Part shown: positions 57,801-64,000 of the stretch, one piece after another
Layout: every line of letters begins with the position of its first letter
Numbering within the stretch: the stretch's first letter is position 1
Origin: Dechloromonas denitrificans
Lineage (GTDB): Bacteria; Pseudomonadota; Gammaproteobacteria; Burkholderiales; Rhodocyclaceae
NCBI RefSeq assembly: GCF_001551835.1
Contig: NZ_LODL01000013.1
Location: 248,711-312,710 of the forward strand
Direction: 5' to 3'
Length of the DNA: 64,000 bases
Translations under genes and position numbers: made by a program
Notes under the pieces: model-generated
Databases searched by the model: none
What the model was told of the DNA's origin: nothing
Seen by the model: only the letters and a program-made list of their open reading frames with translations

Positions 57801-58130
57801 ATGCGCCGTCTTCTTCCCATCCTGCTTCTTGCGTCGCTGCCTGCCTGGGCGCAAAACGGCGATCTCCAGCCGCTGCCGGCCGTACCACCGCCGCCGCCCG
57901 GCATGGAGGCCTTCGATGCCGCGCTCGAACCGCAGGTGACCATCGTCAAGGCCGAGAAGGAAACCCGCGAGGAATACCGGATCCGCGGCAAGCTGTACAT
58001 GGTCAAGGTAACGCCCAGCGTCGGTCCGTCCTATTACCTCGTCGATCGTCAGGGTGATGGCCACTTCATCGAGGCCGATATTGCCCAGCCGCCGATCAAG
58101 CCGCCAATGTGGATCATCCACAGCTGGTAA
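57801..58130 (+). CDS. DUF2782 periplasmic protein
   Basis: A 109-residue secreted protein: signal peptide MRRLLPILLLASLPAWAQ, a Pro-rich linker (LPAVPPPPPG) and the DUF2782 domain (EEYRIRGKLYMVKVTPSVGP; YYLVDRQGDGHF). Function unknown. In betaproteobacteria it commonly stands between polA and thrB, as here. SD GAGG precedes the ATG. Confidence 0.88.
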   Translation: MRRLLPILLLASLPAWAQNGDLQPLPAVPPPPPGMEAFDAALEPQVTIVKAEKETREEYRIRGKLYMVKVTPSVGPSYYLVDRQGDGHFIEADIAQPPIKPPMWIIHSW

Positions 58131-58133
58131 GCC

Positions 58134-59060
58134 TTGTCCGTCTATACCACCGTCGGGCACGCTGAACTCGCGGCCTGGCTCCAGCCACTCGGGCTGGGCG
58201 AGTTGATTAGTCATGCCGGCATCGCTGCCGGCATGCAGAACTCCAACTATTTCGTGACGACCACCCACGGCCGCTACGTGCTGACCTTGTTCGAGCGCAT
58301 GGCGCCGCAGGCGCTGGCCTTCTACCTGGCGCTGATGAGCCATCTGGCCGGGCATGGCATTCCCTGCCCGCAGCCGCTGGCCGACGCCGCGGGCCGGCGC
58401 TGGCGGCCGCTGGCCGGCAAACCGGCGGCGCTGCTCAGTTGCCTGCCCGGTGCCGCTGAAGAAGAGCCGACCGCGGCCCACTGCAGGATTGTTGGCGAAA
58501 CCCTGGCCCGCCTGCATCTGGCCGGCGCCGACCTGGCCAACCCGCTGCCCAATCCCTGCGGCGCTGCGTGGCGGCAAAGCGTCGGCACCGCCTTGCGGCC
58601 CGTGCTGTCGCCGGCCGAAGGCGAGCTGCTGGCCGACGAACTGGCTTTCCAGGCGGCGCAGGACTATTCCCGGCTGCCGCGCGGCATCATTCATGCCGAC
58701 CTCTTTCGCGACAATGTGTTGTGGGAGGCCGACGGTCGACTGTCCGGCGTGCTCGATTTCTATTTTGCCGGCGAAGACGCCTTGCTCTTCGATCTGGCCG
58801 TTGTCGCCAACGACTGGTGTGTCGACGCCGCCGCATTGACCGAACTGCTTGCCGGCTACACCGCCCAGCGTCCGGTGACGCCGGCCGAGATGGCCGCCTG
58901 GCCGGCGCTGCGGCGGGCGGCAGCGCTGCGTTTCTGGCTGCTGCGTCTGGAGGCGAGGGCGCAGCCGCGCGGCGGCGAAGTGGTGACGATCAAGGATCCC
59001 GAGCATTTTCGCCGCATGCTCGAGCGTTTTCGCCTTGCTCCCGAAGCCTGGCCCCGTTAG
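58134..59060 (+). CDS. thrB: Homoserine kinase, APH-fold type
   Basis: A 308-residue protein of the aminoglycoside-phosphotransferase fold, the ThrB2 type found in beta- and alphaproteobacteria: AGIAAGMQNSNYFVTTTHGR, the catalytic loop RGIIHADLFRDNVLWEADGR and the metal Asp in GVLDFYFAGED. It phosphorylates homoserine for threonine synthesis. The start is TTG 58134, three bases after the DUF2782 stop. Confidence 0.92.
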   Translation: MSVYTTVGHAELAAWLQPLGLGELISHAGIAAGMQNSNYFVTTTHGRYVLTLFERMAPQALAFYLALMSHLAGHGIPCPQPLADAAGRRWRPLAGKPAALLSCLPGAAEEEPTAAHCRIVGETLARLHLAGADLANPLPNPCGAAWRQSVGTALRPVLSPAEGELLADELAFQAAQDYSRLPRGIIHADLFRDNVLWEADGRLSGVLDFYFAGEDALLFDLAVVANDWCVDAAALTELLAGYTAQRPVTPAEMAAWPALRRAAALRFWLLRLEARAQPRGGEVVTIKDPEHFRRMLERFRLAPEAWPR

Positions 59061-59069
59061 CATCCGCGA

Positions 59070-59819
59070 ATGAACGAAACTCCCGTATTTCCATTGGCGC
59101 CGACGCCTTTCAAGGGCGAAAGCCGCGAAGTCGATGCCGGCGCCTGTTTTGACTGGCTGCGCCAGGGCTGGGCCATGTTCCTGGCCAATCCCGGGGTCTG
59201 GATCGGTTGCTCGGTGTTGCTGCTGATCATCCTGATGGCGATCTCGATCGTCCCGCTCTTCGGCCAGATCGCCGCCCACCTGCTGGTGCCGCTGTTCGGG
59301 GCCGGCATGGTCCAGGTTTGCCGGCATCTGTCGGATGATGACAAGACAGCGGAAATTTCCGACCTGTTCGCCGGTTTCCGCCATAACGCGGGCCAACTGA
59401 TCATGGTCGGCGTTTTCTTCGCGGCCGGCGTCTTCGGCCTCGCCTTCATCGCCTTCCTGCTGATCAGCGGTGGCGTGCTCGGCGGTGTCGTTACCGGCCG
59501 GGTCGGCGGCGTCGGCATCGCCTTCGGCGGCATCATGCTGGCCGGCCTCTTGGTCATGGTGCTGTCGGTGCCGGTGATCATGGCGACCTGGTTCGCTCCG
59601 GCTCTGGTGTTCTTCCACGACATGCAGCCGGCGGCCGCGATGCGGGCCAGCTTCGATGCCGGGGCCAAGAACTGGCTGGCGATGATCATCTTCGGCGTCT
59701 TCCTGGTCGTTGCGCTGTTCTTCGCCATGCTGCCGCTCGGTCTCGGCCTGCTGCTGTTGCTGCCGGTCTTTTCCGGCGCGGTCTACGCGTCGTACCGCGA
59801 CATTTTCGTGGGCGTTTGA
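59070..59819 (+). CDS. BPSS1780-family membrane protein
   Basis: A 249-residue protein with about six membrane helices and the family ends DAGACFDWLRQGWAMFLANP and GAVYASYRDIFVGV. Function is unknown. It overlaps the following paralogue by 4 bp (TTGA start), so the two form a pair. Confidence 0.83.
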   Translation: MNETPVFPLAPTPFKGESREVDAGACFDWLRQGWAMFLANPGVWIGCSVLLLIILMAISIVPLFGQIAAHLLVPLFGAGMVQVCRHLSDDDKTAEISDLFAGFRHNAGQLIMVGVFFAAGVFGLAFIAFLLISGGVLGGVVTGRVGGVGIAFGGIMLAGLLVMVLSVPVIMATWFAPALVFFHDMQPAAAMRASFDAGAKNWLAMIIFGVFLVVALFFAMLPLGLGLLLLLPVFSGAVYASYRDIFVGV

Positions 59820-60595
59820 GCGTGCGCGCCCAGACTCTTCCCGCAGCGGCCGGCTGGCGCTGGATCATCACCGGCTTCGCGATCTTCCGGCGCAATCCAC
59901 CGGTGCTGTCGATGCTGGTCGTCGCCTACTGGTTTACGGTGATCTTTCTCAATGTCCTGCCGCTGGTCGGGGCGCTCGCCGCCTCGCTGGTCGTGCCCGG
60001 CCTCTCGGTTGGCCTGATGCAGGCGGCACGCAATCTGGAACGGGGCGTGCCGGTCAGCCTGTCGACGCTGTTCGGCGGCCTCAAGGAAAACACCCGGACG
60101 CTGCTCGGCCTCGGGGCGCTCTACCTGTGCTGCACGCTGGGCATCCTCGGCGTGTCGACGCTGGTCGATGGGGGCGACATGTTGCGCTACATGCTGGCCA
60201 ACAGCCGGGCCGAGCGGGCCGCCGTCGAAGATGCGGATTTCATGCTGCCCAGCCTGGTTGTCATGGTTTTGCTGGTGCCGGTGATGATGGCCTACTGGTT
60301 CGCGCCGGTGCTGGCTGCCTGGCATCGCCTGCCGATCACCAAGTCGCTGTTCTTCAGCTTTGTCGCCTGCTGGATGAACTGGCGCCCGTTCTTGGCCTAT
60401 AGCGCCGGCTTGCTGATCGTCGCCGGACTGATTCCCGGCGTCCTGCTCGGCATTTTGTTGCTGCTCTTTCCGGAAGGGCTGAGTTTCATCACCGGCATCG
60501 TCATGGTGCCGATGCTGCTGATCATTGCGCCGGCCGTTTTTGCCAGCTTCTACGCCAGCTATCGCGACATCTTCGGTATCTCCGAAATTGTCTGA
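59816..60595 (+). CDS. Second BPSS1780-like membrane protein
   Basis: A 259-residue protein with about six membrane helices, similar in layout to the preceding gene: AGWRWIITGFAIFRRNPPVL at the start and PAVFASFYASYRDIFGISE at the end. The shared YASYRDIF tail shows common origin. Start TTG 59816 overlaps the previous stop; GTG 59822 is an alternative. Confidence 0.8.
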   Translation: MSVRAQTLPAAAGWRWIITGFAIFRRNPPVLSMLVVAYWFTVIFLNVLPLVGALAASLVVPGLSVGLMQAARNLERGVPVSLSTLFGGLKENTRTLLGLGALYLCCTLGILGVSTLVDGGDMLRYMLANSRAERAAVEDADFMLPSLVVMVLLVPVMMAYWFAPVLAAWHRLPITKSLFFSFVACWMNWRPFLAYSAGLLIVAGLIPGVLLGILLLLFPEGLSFITGIVMVPMLLIIAPAVFASFYASYRDIFGISEIV

Positions 60596-60599
60596 CGGC

Positions 60600-61253
60600 T
60601 TGCCTGCGCCGCTCGGTTTGTTCGGCGGCACGTTCGATCCGGTGCACTTCGGCCATCTGCGTCTGGCCGAGGAATCGATCGGCCACCTCGGCCTCGGCGG
60701 CGTGCGCTGGATTCCGGCCGGCCAGCCGCCGCATCGCGGTGTGCCGCAAGTGACGGCGGAGCAGCGGCTGGAGATGGTGCTGCGGTCGACGGCCGGAAAT
60801 GAGCAATTTTCAGTCGACGCCAGCGAAGTCGAAGCGGCAGCCCCCAGCTATACCGTGCATACGCTGGAGCGTTTGCGCCGCGAGCTGGGGCCGGACCGGT
60901 CGCTGGTCCTGCTGGTCGGGGCCGATGCCTTTGCCGGTTTGGCGAGCTGGCATCGCTGGGCCGACATTTTTTCGCTGGCCCACGTCGCGGTCTCGCACCG
61001 GCCAGGGTTTCCAGTCGAAACCGGCAGTTTGCCGCTGGAACTGTCCAGCGAGTTCAACGCCCGGCGGCTGAGCGATGCCGGCCGCCTGAAAGACGCACCA
61101 GCCGGCGGTATCGTCACTTTTGCGATGACCCAGCTCGCCATTTCGGCGACCCAGATCAGGAAACTGCTCGCCAACGGCCTTTCGGCGCGCTATTTGCTGC
61201 CGGATAGCGTTCTCGACTATATTCAGACACATTCCCTTTACAGAAATAGCTAA
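60600..61253 (+). CDS. nadD: Nicotinate-nucleotide adenylyltransferase
   Basis: About 217 residues from TTG 60600 (TTG 60588 also possible). The nucleotidyltransferase motifs are GLFGGTFDPVHFGHLRLAE and the C-terminal ISATQIRKLLANG (the SxTxxR motif). It adenylates nicotinate mononucleotide in NAD synthesis. An ATG at 60525 would put 25 foreign residues before the family start, inside the previous gene. Confidence 0.93.
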   Translation: MPAPLGLFGGTFDPVHFGHLRLAEESIGHLGLGGVRWIPAGQPPHRGVPQVTAEQRLEMVLRSTAGNEQFSVDASEVEAAAPSYTVHTLERLRRELGPDRSLVLLVGADAFAGLASWHRWADIFSLAHVAVSHRPGFPVETGSLPLELSSEFNARRLSDAGRLKDAPAGGIVTFAMTQLAISATQIRKLLANGLSARYLLPDSVLDYIQTHSLYRNS

Positions 61254-61618
61254 TGGACATACGTAAGCTGCAAAAAATCGTCGTTTCCGCCCTCGAAGAC
61301 ATCAAGGGCAAGGATATCGAAGTCATCAACACCACCAAGCTGACCTCGATGTTCGATCGTCTGGTCATCGCTACCGGCGACTCCAATCGTCAGGTCAAGG
61401 CGCTCGCCCAGAACGTCCAGGACAAGGTGCGCGAAGCCGGCGGCGAAGTGCTGTCCACGGAAGGTGAGGACGGCGGCGAATGGGTGCTGGTCGACCTGGG
61501 CGACATTGTCGTGCACGTCATGCAACCGACCGTGCGCCAGTACTACAACCTTGAAGAGCTCTGGCAGGCGACGCCGGCCCAGCGCCGCAAGGCGGTGGAG
61601 CAGGCCGCTTCGGAATGA
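61253..61618 (+). CDS. rsfS: RsfS, ribosome silencing factor
   Basis: A 121-residue RsfS/YbeB/iojap protein: IRKLQKIVVSALEDIKGKDI, MFDRLVIATGDSNRQVKALA and WVLVDLGDIVVHVM. It binds ribosomal protein uL14 and keeps subunits apart during starvation. One-base overlap (TAATG) with nadD and 4 bp with rlmH: the widespread nadD-rsfS-rlmH order. Confidence 0.97.
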   Translation: MDIRKLQKIVVSALEDIKGKDIEVINTTKLTSMFDRLVIATGDSNRQVKALAQNVQDKVREAGGEVLSTEGEDGGEWVLVDLGDIVVHVMQPTVRQYYNLEELWQATPAQRRKAVEQAASE

Positions 61619-62085
61619 AGCTGAGCGTACTCGCCGTCGGCCATCGTCAGCCCGACTGGGTGAGCGAAGGCTGCGCCGAGTACCTCAAGCGCATGCCGCG
61701 CGAACTGCCGGCCAGCGTTACCGAGATCAAGCCGGAACCGCGCGGTTCGAAAACCCGCGAGCAACTGCTGGCCGCCGAGAAAAGTCGCATTCGCGATGCG
61801 CTGGCGGCGGGCAGCCGGCTCGTCGTCCTTGACGAAAAGGGCGACGACCTGACCACGCTGAAGCTGGCCAAACGCCTCGAAGTCTGGATGCAGGACGGCC
61901 GCGACGTGGCCCTGCTGATCGGCGGTGCCGATGGCCTGGACGAAGAGTTCAAGCAGCAGGCCGATGACAAGCTGCGCCTGTCCAGCCTGACCCTGCCGCA
62001 TGGCATGGCCCGGCTGCTGCTGTGCGAACAGTTGTACCGGGCAGTCAGCGTGCTGAAAAACCATCCATATCATCGGGAGGGCTGA
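61615..62085 (+). CDS. rlmH: RlmH, 23S rRNA pseudouridine-1915 N3-methyltransferase
   Basis: A 156-residue SPOUT methyltransferase: MKLSVLAVGHRQPDWVSEGC, the SAM knot VALLIGGADGLDEEFKQQ and SLTLPHGMARLLLCEQLYRA with the C-terminal NHPYHREG. It methylates pseudouridine 1915 of 23S rRNA in assembled ribosomes. Family length is 155-156. Confidence 0.97.
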   Translation: MKLSVLAVGHRQPDWVSEGCAEYLKRMPRELPASVTEIKPEPRGSKTREQLLAAEKSRIRDALAAGSRLVVLDEKGDDLTTLKLAKRLEVWMQDGRDVALLIGGADGLDEEFKQQADDKLRLSSLTLPHGMARLLLCEQLYRAVSVLKNHPYHREG

Positions 62086-62690
62086 TGCGCCTCTATCTAG
62101 CCTCGCGTAGCCCGCGCCGTCGGGAACTGCTCAACCAGATCGGCATCGCCTTCGATACCATCGTCTTTCGCGGCGGTTCGCGGGCCGATTCGGAAACCGA
62201 CGAGACGCCGCATGCCGGTGAAGACCCGCTCGTCTACGTCGAGCGCGTCGCCCGGGCCAAGGCCGAGCATGGCCTGAAGATCGTTCAGGAGCGCAAGTTG
62301 CCGTTGCGGCCGGTACTGTCGGCCGATACGACGCTGGAATTCGAAGGCGAGATCATCGGCAAGCCGCTCGATCAGGCCGATGCCACCGCCATCCTCCGCC
62401 GTCTGTCCGGCCAGACGCATCGCGTACTGACGGGGGTCGCCGTCAATCACCTCGGTCATACCGAATACCTGTTGTCGAGCAGCGAGGTCCGTTTTCGCCC
62501 GCTCGACGATGAGGAAATCCGCCACTACGTGCTGAGCGGCGAACCTATGGACAAGGCAGGTGCCTATGGCATTCAGGGCCGGGCCGGGTTGTTCGTCGAG
62601 CATCTGGCCGGCAGCTATAGCGGCGTCATGGGCCTGCCGGTCTGCGAAACCGGCGAATTGCTCAAACGGCTGGGCTTCCGGCCGCTCTAA
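62085..62690 (+). CDS. maf: Maf-family nucleoside triphosphate pyrophosphatase (YhdE-like)
   Basis: A 201-residue protein from ATG 62085: LYLASRSPRRRELLNQIGIA, VLSADTTLEFEGEIIGKPLD and MDKAGAYGIQGRAGLFVEHL. Maf proteins hydrolyse dTTP/UTP or modified nucleotides. An upstream ATG at 62022 lies inside rlmH in another phase. The last 29 bp overlap the convergent glycosyltransferase gene. Confidence 0.93.
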   Translation: MRLYLASRSPRRRELLNQIGIAFDTIVFRGGSRADSETDETPHAGEDPLVYVERVARAKAEHGLKIVQERKLPLRPVLSADTTLEFEGEIIGKPLDQADATAILRRLSGQTHRVLTGVAVNHLGHTEYLLSSSEVRFRPLDDEEIRHYVLSGEPMDKAGAYGIQGRAGLFVEHLAGSYSGVMGLPVCETGELLKRLGFRPL

Positions 62691-63720
62691 GCAGGGCGGC
62701 CGCTTCGTGCGCGCCAGCCACTGGCGGCGGGGGCGGTGCCGGCATTTGCCAGAGCTCGGCCAGCGCCGCGCCGAATCCGCCGGTCAACAAGGCCTCGACG
62801 GATATTTCCCGGCAGCGCCCGTGCCGCGCCAGCCATTCGATCAGGCAATCCTGCTCCGGCCAGTCTTCCCGACGCTGATAGAGCACCGGCGTGCCGTTGC
62901 AGGCAGCCTCGGTGAAGGTGCCGTAACCGGGCTTGGTAATGATGGCGTCGACCGAGCAGAGCAGGTCGGTGAAACCGAGGCCGAAGGATTCGTAGGCCAG
63001 GGCGTCCCGGTGGCTGCATTGCCAGTCGGCGGCAACCAGCCAGCGAATGCCGGGCAGGCGTGGCCAGTCTTCGACCGGCAGCCGATGGCTGATGCCGCCG
63101 AGGGCGACCAGCACCGCCTTGTCGCCGTCCAGGCCAAGATCGTGGGCCTGGCCGAGGGCGGTGATCGGGCCAACGTTATGGCAATTGCCGAGTTCGGACA
63201 TCGGCATGCCCGGGGTGACGCGCAGGAAGCTGCTCGCCGAGCGGTAGGCGGCCAGCATTTCGGCATGGATGGCCGGCGCCCAGCTTTCGTGCCCGAAAAA
63301 ATGCTGGAAGAGGTCGGCCCAGTTCAGCGAGCAGAGGCTGACGGCGGGAATGCCGGCAAGGCTGGCGGCGGCAAGCGGCAGATAGCTGACGTTGGTGAGC
63401 ACGAGGTCGGGCTGCAGTCGGCGCAGGAAGCTCGCCTCCTGTGCCACCCGCCCGGCCCAGTCGGCGTGCGCTTGGCGGTAGGCGGTAGCGCTGGCCGGCA
63501 GATCGACATGGAGGGCGTCGCGCATCACATAGCCGAAATCGCTGCGGCCATGGATCAGTTCGCACGGAACATGAATACGCTGGCGCAATTTGGCGACCGG
63601 CAAGCCGCTTCTGACGGTCAACCGCAAATTCGGGGCAATTTCCGCCAGCGCATTGAGGACTGGGGCGGTAATCGCCAAATGGCCGAAGCCGTGGCTCGAA
63701 ATATCGACAAACAGATGCAT
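62662..63720 (-). CDS. MurG/UGT-like glycosyltransferase, substrate unknown
   Basis: A 352-residue GT-B protein: MHLFVDISSHGFGHLAITAP with the early Gly-His typical of GT28/GT1 enzymes, and a donor lobe with LLCSVDAIITKPGYGTFTEA. The KPGYGTFTEA motif matches predicted glycosyltransferases of COG1819/UDP-GlcNAc type. The acceptor is not known. No Shine-Dalgarno is seen; a GC-rich hairpin lies 7 bases upstream. Confidence 0.8.
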   Translation of the reverse strand: MHLFVDISSHGFGHLAITAPVLNALAEIAPNLRLTVRSGLPVAKLRQRIHVPCELIHGRSDFGYVMRDALHVDLPASATAYRQAHADWAGRVAQEASFLRRLQPDLVLTNVSYLPLAAASLAGIPAVSLCSLNWADLFQHFFGHESWAPAIHAEMLAAYRSASSFLRVTPGMPMSELGNCHNVGPITALGQAHDLGLDGDKAVLVALGGISHRLPVEDWPRLPGIRWLVAADWQCSHRDALAYESFGLGFTDLLCSVDAIITKPGYGTFTEAACNGTPVLYQRREDWPEQDCLIEWLARHGRCREISVEALLTGGFGAALAELWQMPAPPPPPVAGAHEAAALLRAAGSPAV

Positions 63721-63726
63721 GGGGCG

Positions 63727-63748
63727 CCCCGCGCCGGTCGGCGCGGGG
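63727..63748. repeat. Perfect 9-bp GC-rich hairpin between two minus-strand genes
   Basis: CCCCGCGCC (63727-63735), loop GGTC, GGCGCGGGG (63740-63748). It fills most of the 34-bp gap after the enoyl-CoA hydratase stop (63755) and ends 7 bases before the glycosyltransferase ATG at 63720 on the minus strand. No T-run follows, so it is not a classical terminator. Confidence 0.6.
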
Positions 63749-63754
63749 GAGGGC

Positions 63755-64000
63755 TCAGCGGTTCTTGAAGCTCGGCTTGCGCTTCTCCGCGAAGGCGGTC
63801 ATGCCTTCCTTCTGGTCCTCCAGCGCGAAGGCGGCATGGAAGACGCGGCGCTCGAAGAGCAGGCCTTCGTTGAGCGAAGACTCGAAGGCACGATTGACCG
63901 ATTCCTTGATCATCATCACCACGGGCAGCGAGTAGCCGGCAATGGTCTGCGCCGCTTTCAGGGTTTCCTCGAGCAGTTGCTCAGCCGGGATGACCCGGGC
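63755..64000 (-). CDS. Enoyl-CoA hydratase/isomerase family protein, C-terminal 81 residues
   Basis: The minus strand from the right edge to the stop at 63755 reads [20 protein letters not shown] onward, then [40 protein letters not shown] and [11 protein letters not shown]. This is the C-terminal end of the crotonase family (EGxxAFxEKRxPxF). Such enzymes hydrate enoyl-CoA in fatty-acid or phenylacetate breakdown. The catalytic part lies outside the window. Confidence 0.9.
   Translation of the reverse strand, partial: ARVIPAEQLLEETLKAAQTIAGYSLPVVMMIKESVNRAFESSLNEGLLFERRVFHAAFALEDQKEGMTAFAEKRKPSFKNR

Noticed and set aside
57135..59618. 827-codon open frame on minus over the LOG, DUF2782 and thrB genes
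   Set aside because: Antisense to three supported genes; His/Gln/Arg-rich with no domain.

Overview
This window looks like the chromosome of a GC-rich betaproteobacterium, most likely of the Rhodocyclales (Dechloromonas/Azonexus-like). I infer that from gene order: mreBCD-mrdA-rodA-rlpA divergent from gatCAB, metX-metW, and polA beside a DUF2782 gene, thrB and nadD-rsfS-rlmH-maf. No database search was possible. No tRNA, rRNA, CRISPR array, insertion sequence or prophage was seen. Genes are tightly packed, with many 1-4 bp start/stop overlaps.

Layout. 1-842: 5'-truncated view of ubiU (O2-independent ubiquinone hydroxylation; its C-terminus lies outside). 951-7502 (minus): the cell-elongation operon mreB-mreC-mreD-mrdA-rodA-rlpA. 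7607-11349 (plus): gatC-gatA-lipoprotein-gatB. 11350-14865: a secreted coiled-coil protein, pyrE, exonuclease III and four small YqjD/YqjE/YqjK-like envelope genes. 14849-18023 (minus): metX-metW-ampG behind a promoter, a SAM-II riboswitch and an intrinsic terminator. 18077-24760: two convergent units, PilZ-STAS plus TonB-dependent receptor (plus), and a small secreted protein, Sco1, an ABC-type periplasmic binding protein and a GGDEF/degenerate-EAL protein (minus).

24818-39956 is a late cobalamin region. A first cobalamin riboswitch precedes bluB-cbiB-cobD and two BtuF-like proteins. cobQ stands alone. cobU is divergent from cobT-cobS, which has a promoter, a second cobalamin riboswitch and a terminator. 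cobC lies further on. These genes convert cobyric acid or cobinamide to finished coenzyme; none makes the corrin ring. Inserted among them are a NYN-LOTUS protein, a cytosolic histidine kinase with a REC-TPR response regulator, an orphan ORF, a methyltransferase and small membrane proteins.

39982-54318 is a lipopolysaccharide core/O-antigen cluster, all on plus: five GT9 heptosyltransferase-like, three GT4 and two GT25 glycosyltransferases, MsbA, a polysaccharide deacetylase and an O-antigen ligase. The part from about 49415 to 53281 is visibly AT-richer and was probably acquired. 54315-64000 holds polA, a LOG-family protein, thrB, two BPSS1780-like membrane proteins, nadD-rsfS-rlmH-maf, a MurG-like glycosyltransferase and the 3' end of an enoyl-CoA hydratase gene.

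The most unusual items are the PilZ-STAS/TonB-receptor/periplasmic-binding-protein/diguanylate-cyclase neighbourhood (18077-24760), the SAM-II riboswitch with tandem terminator, and the NYN-LOTUS and REC-TPR genes lodged in the cobalamin region.
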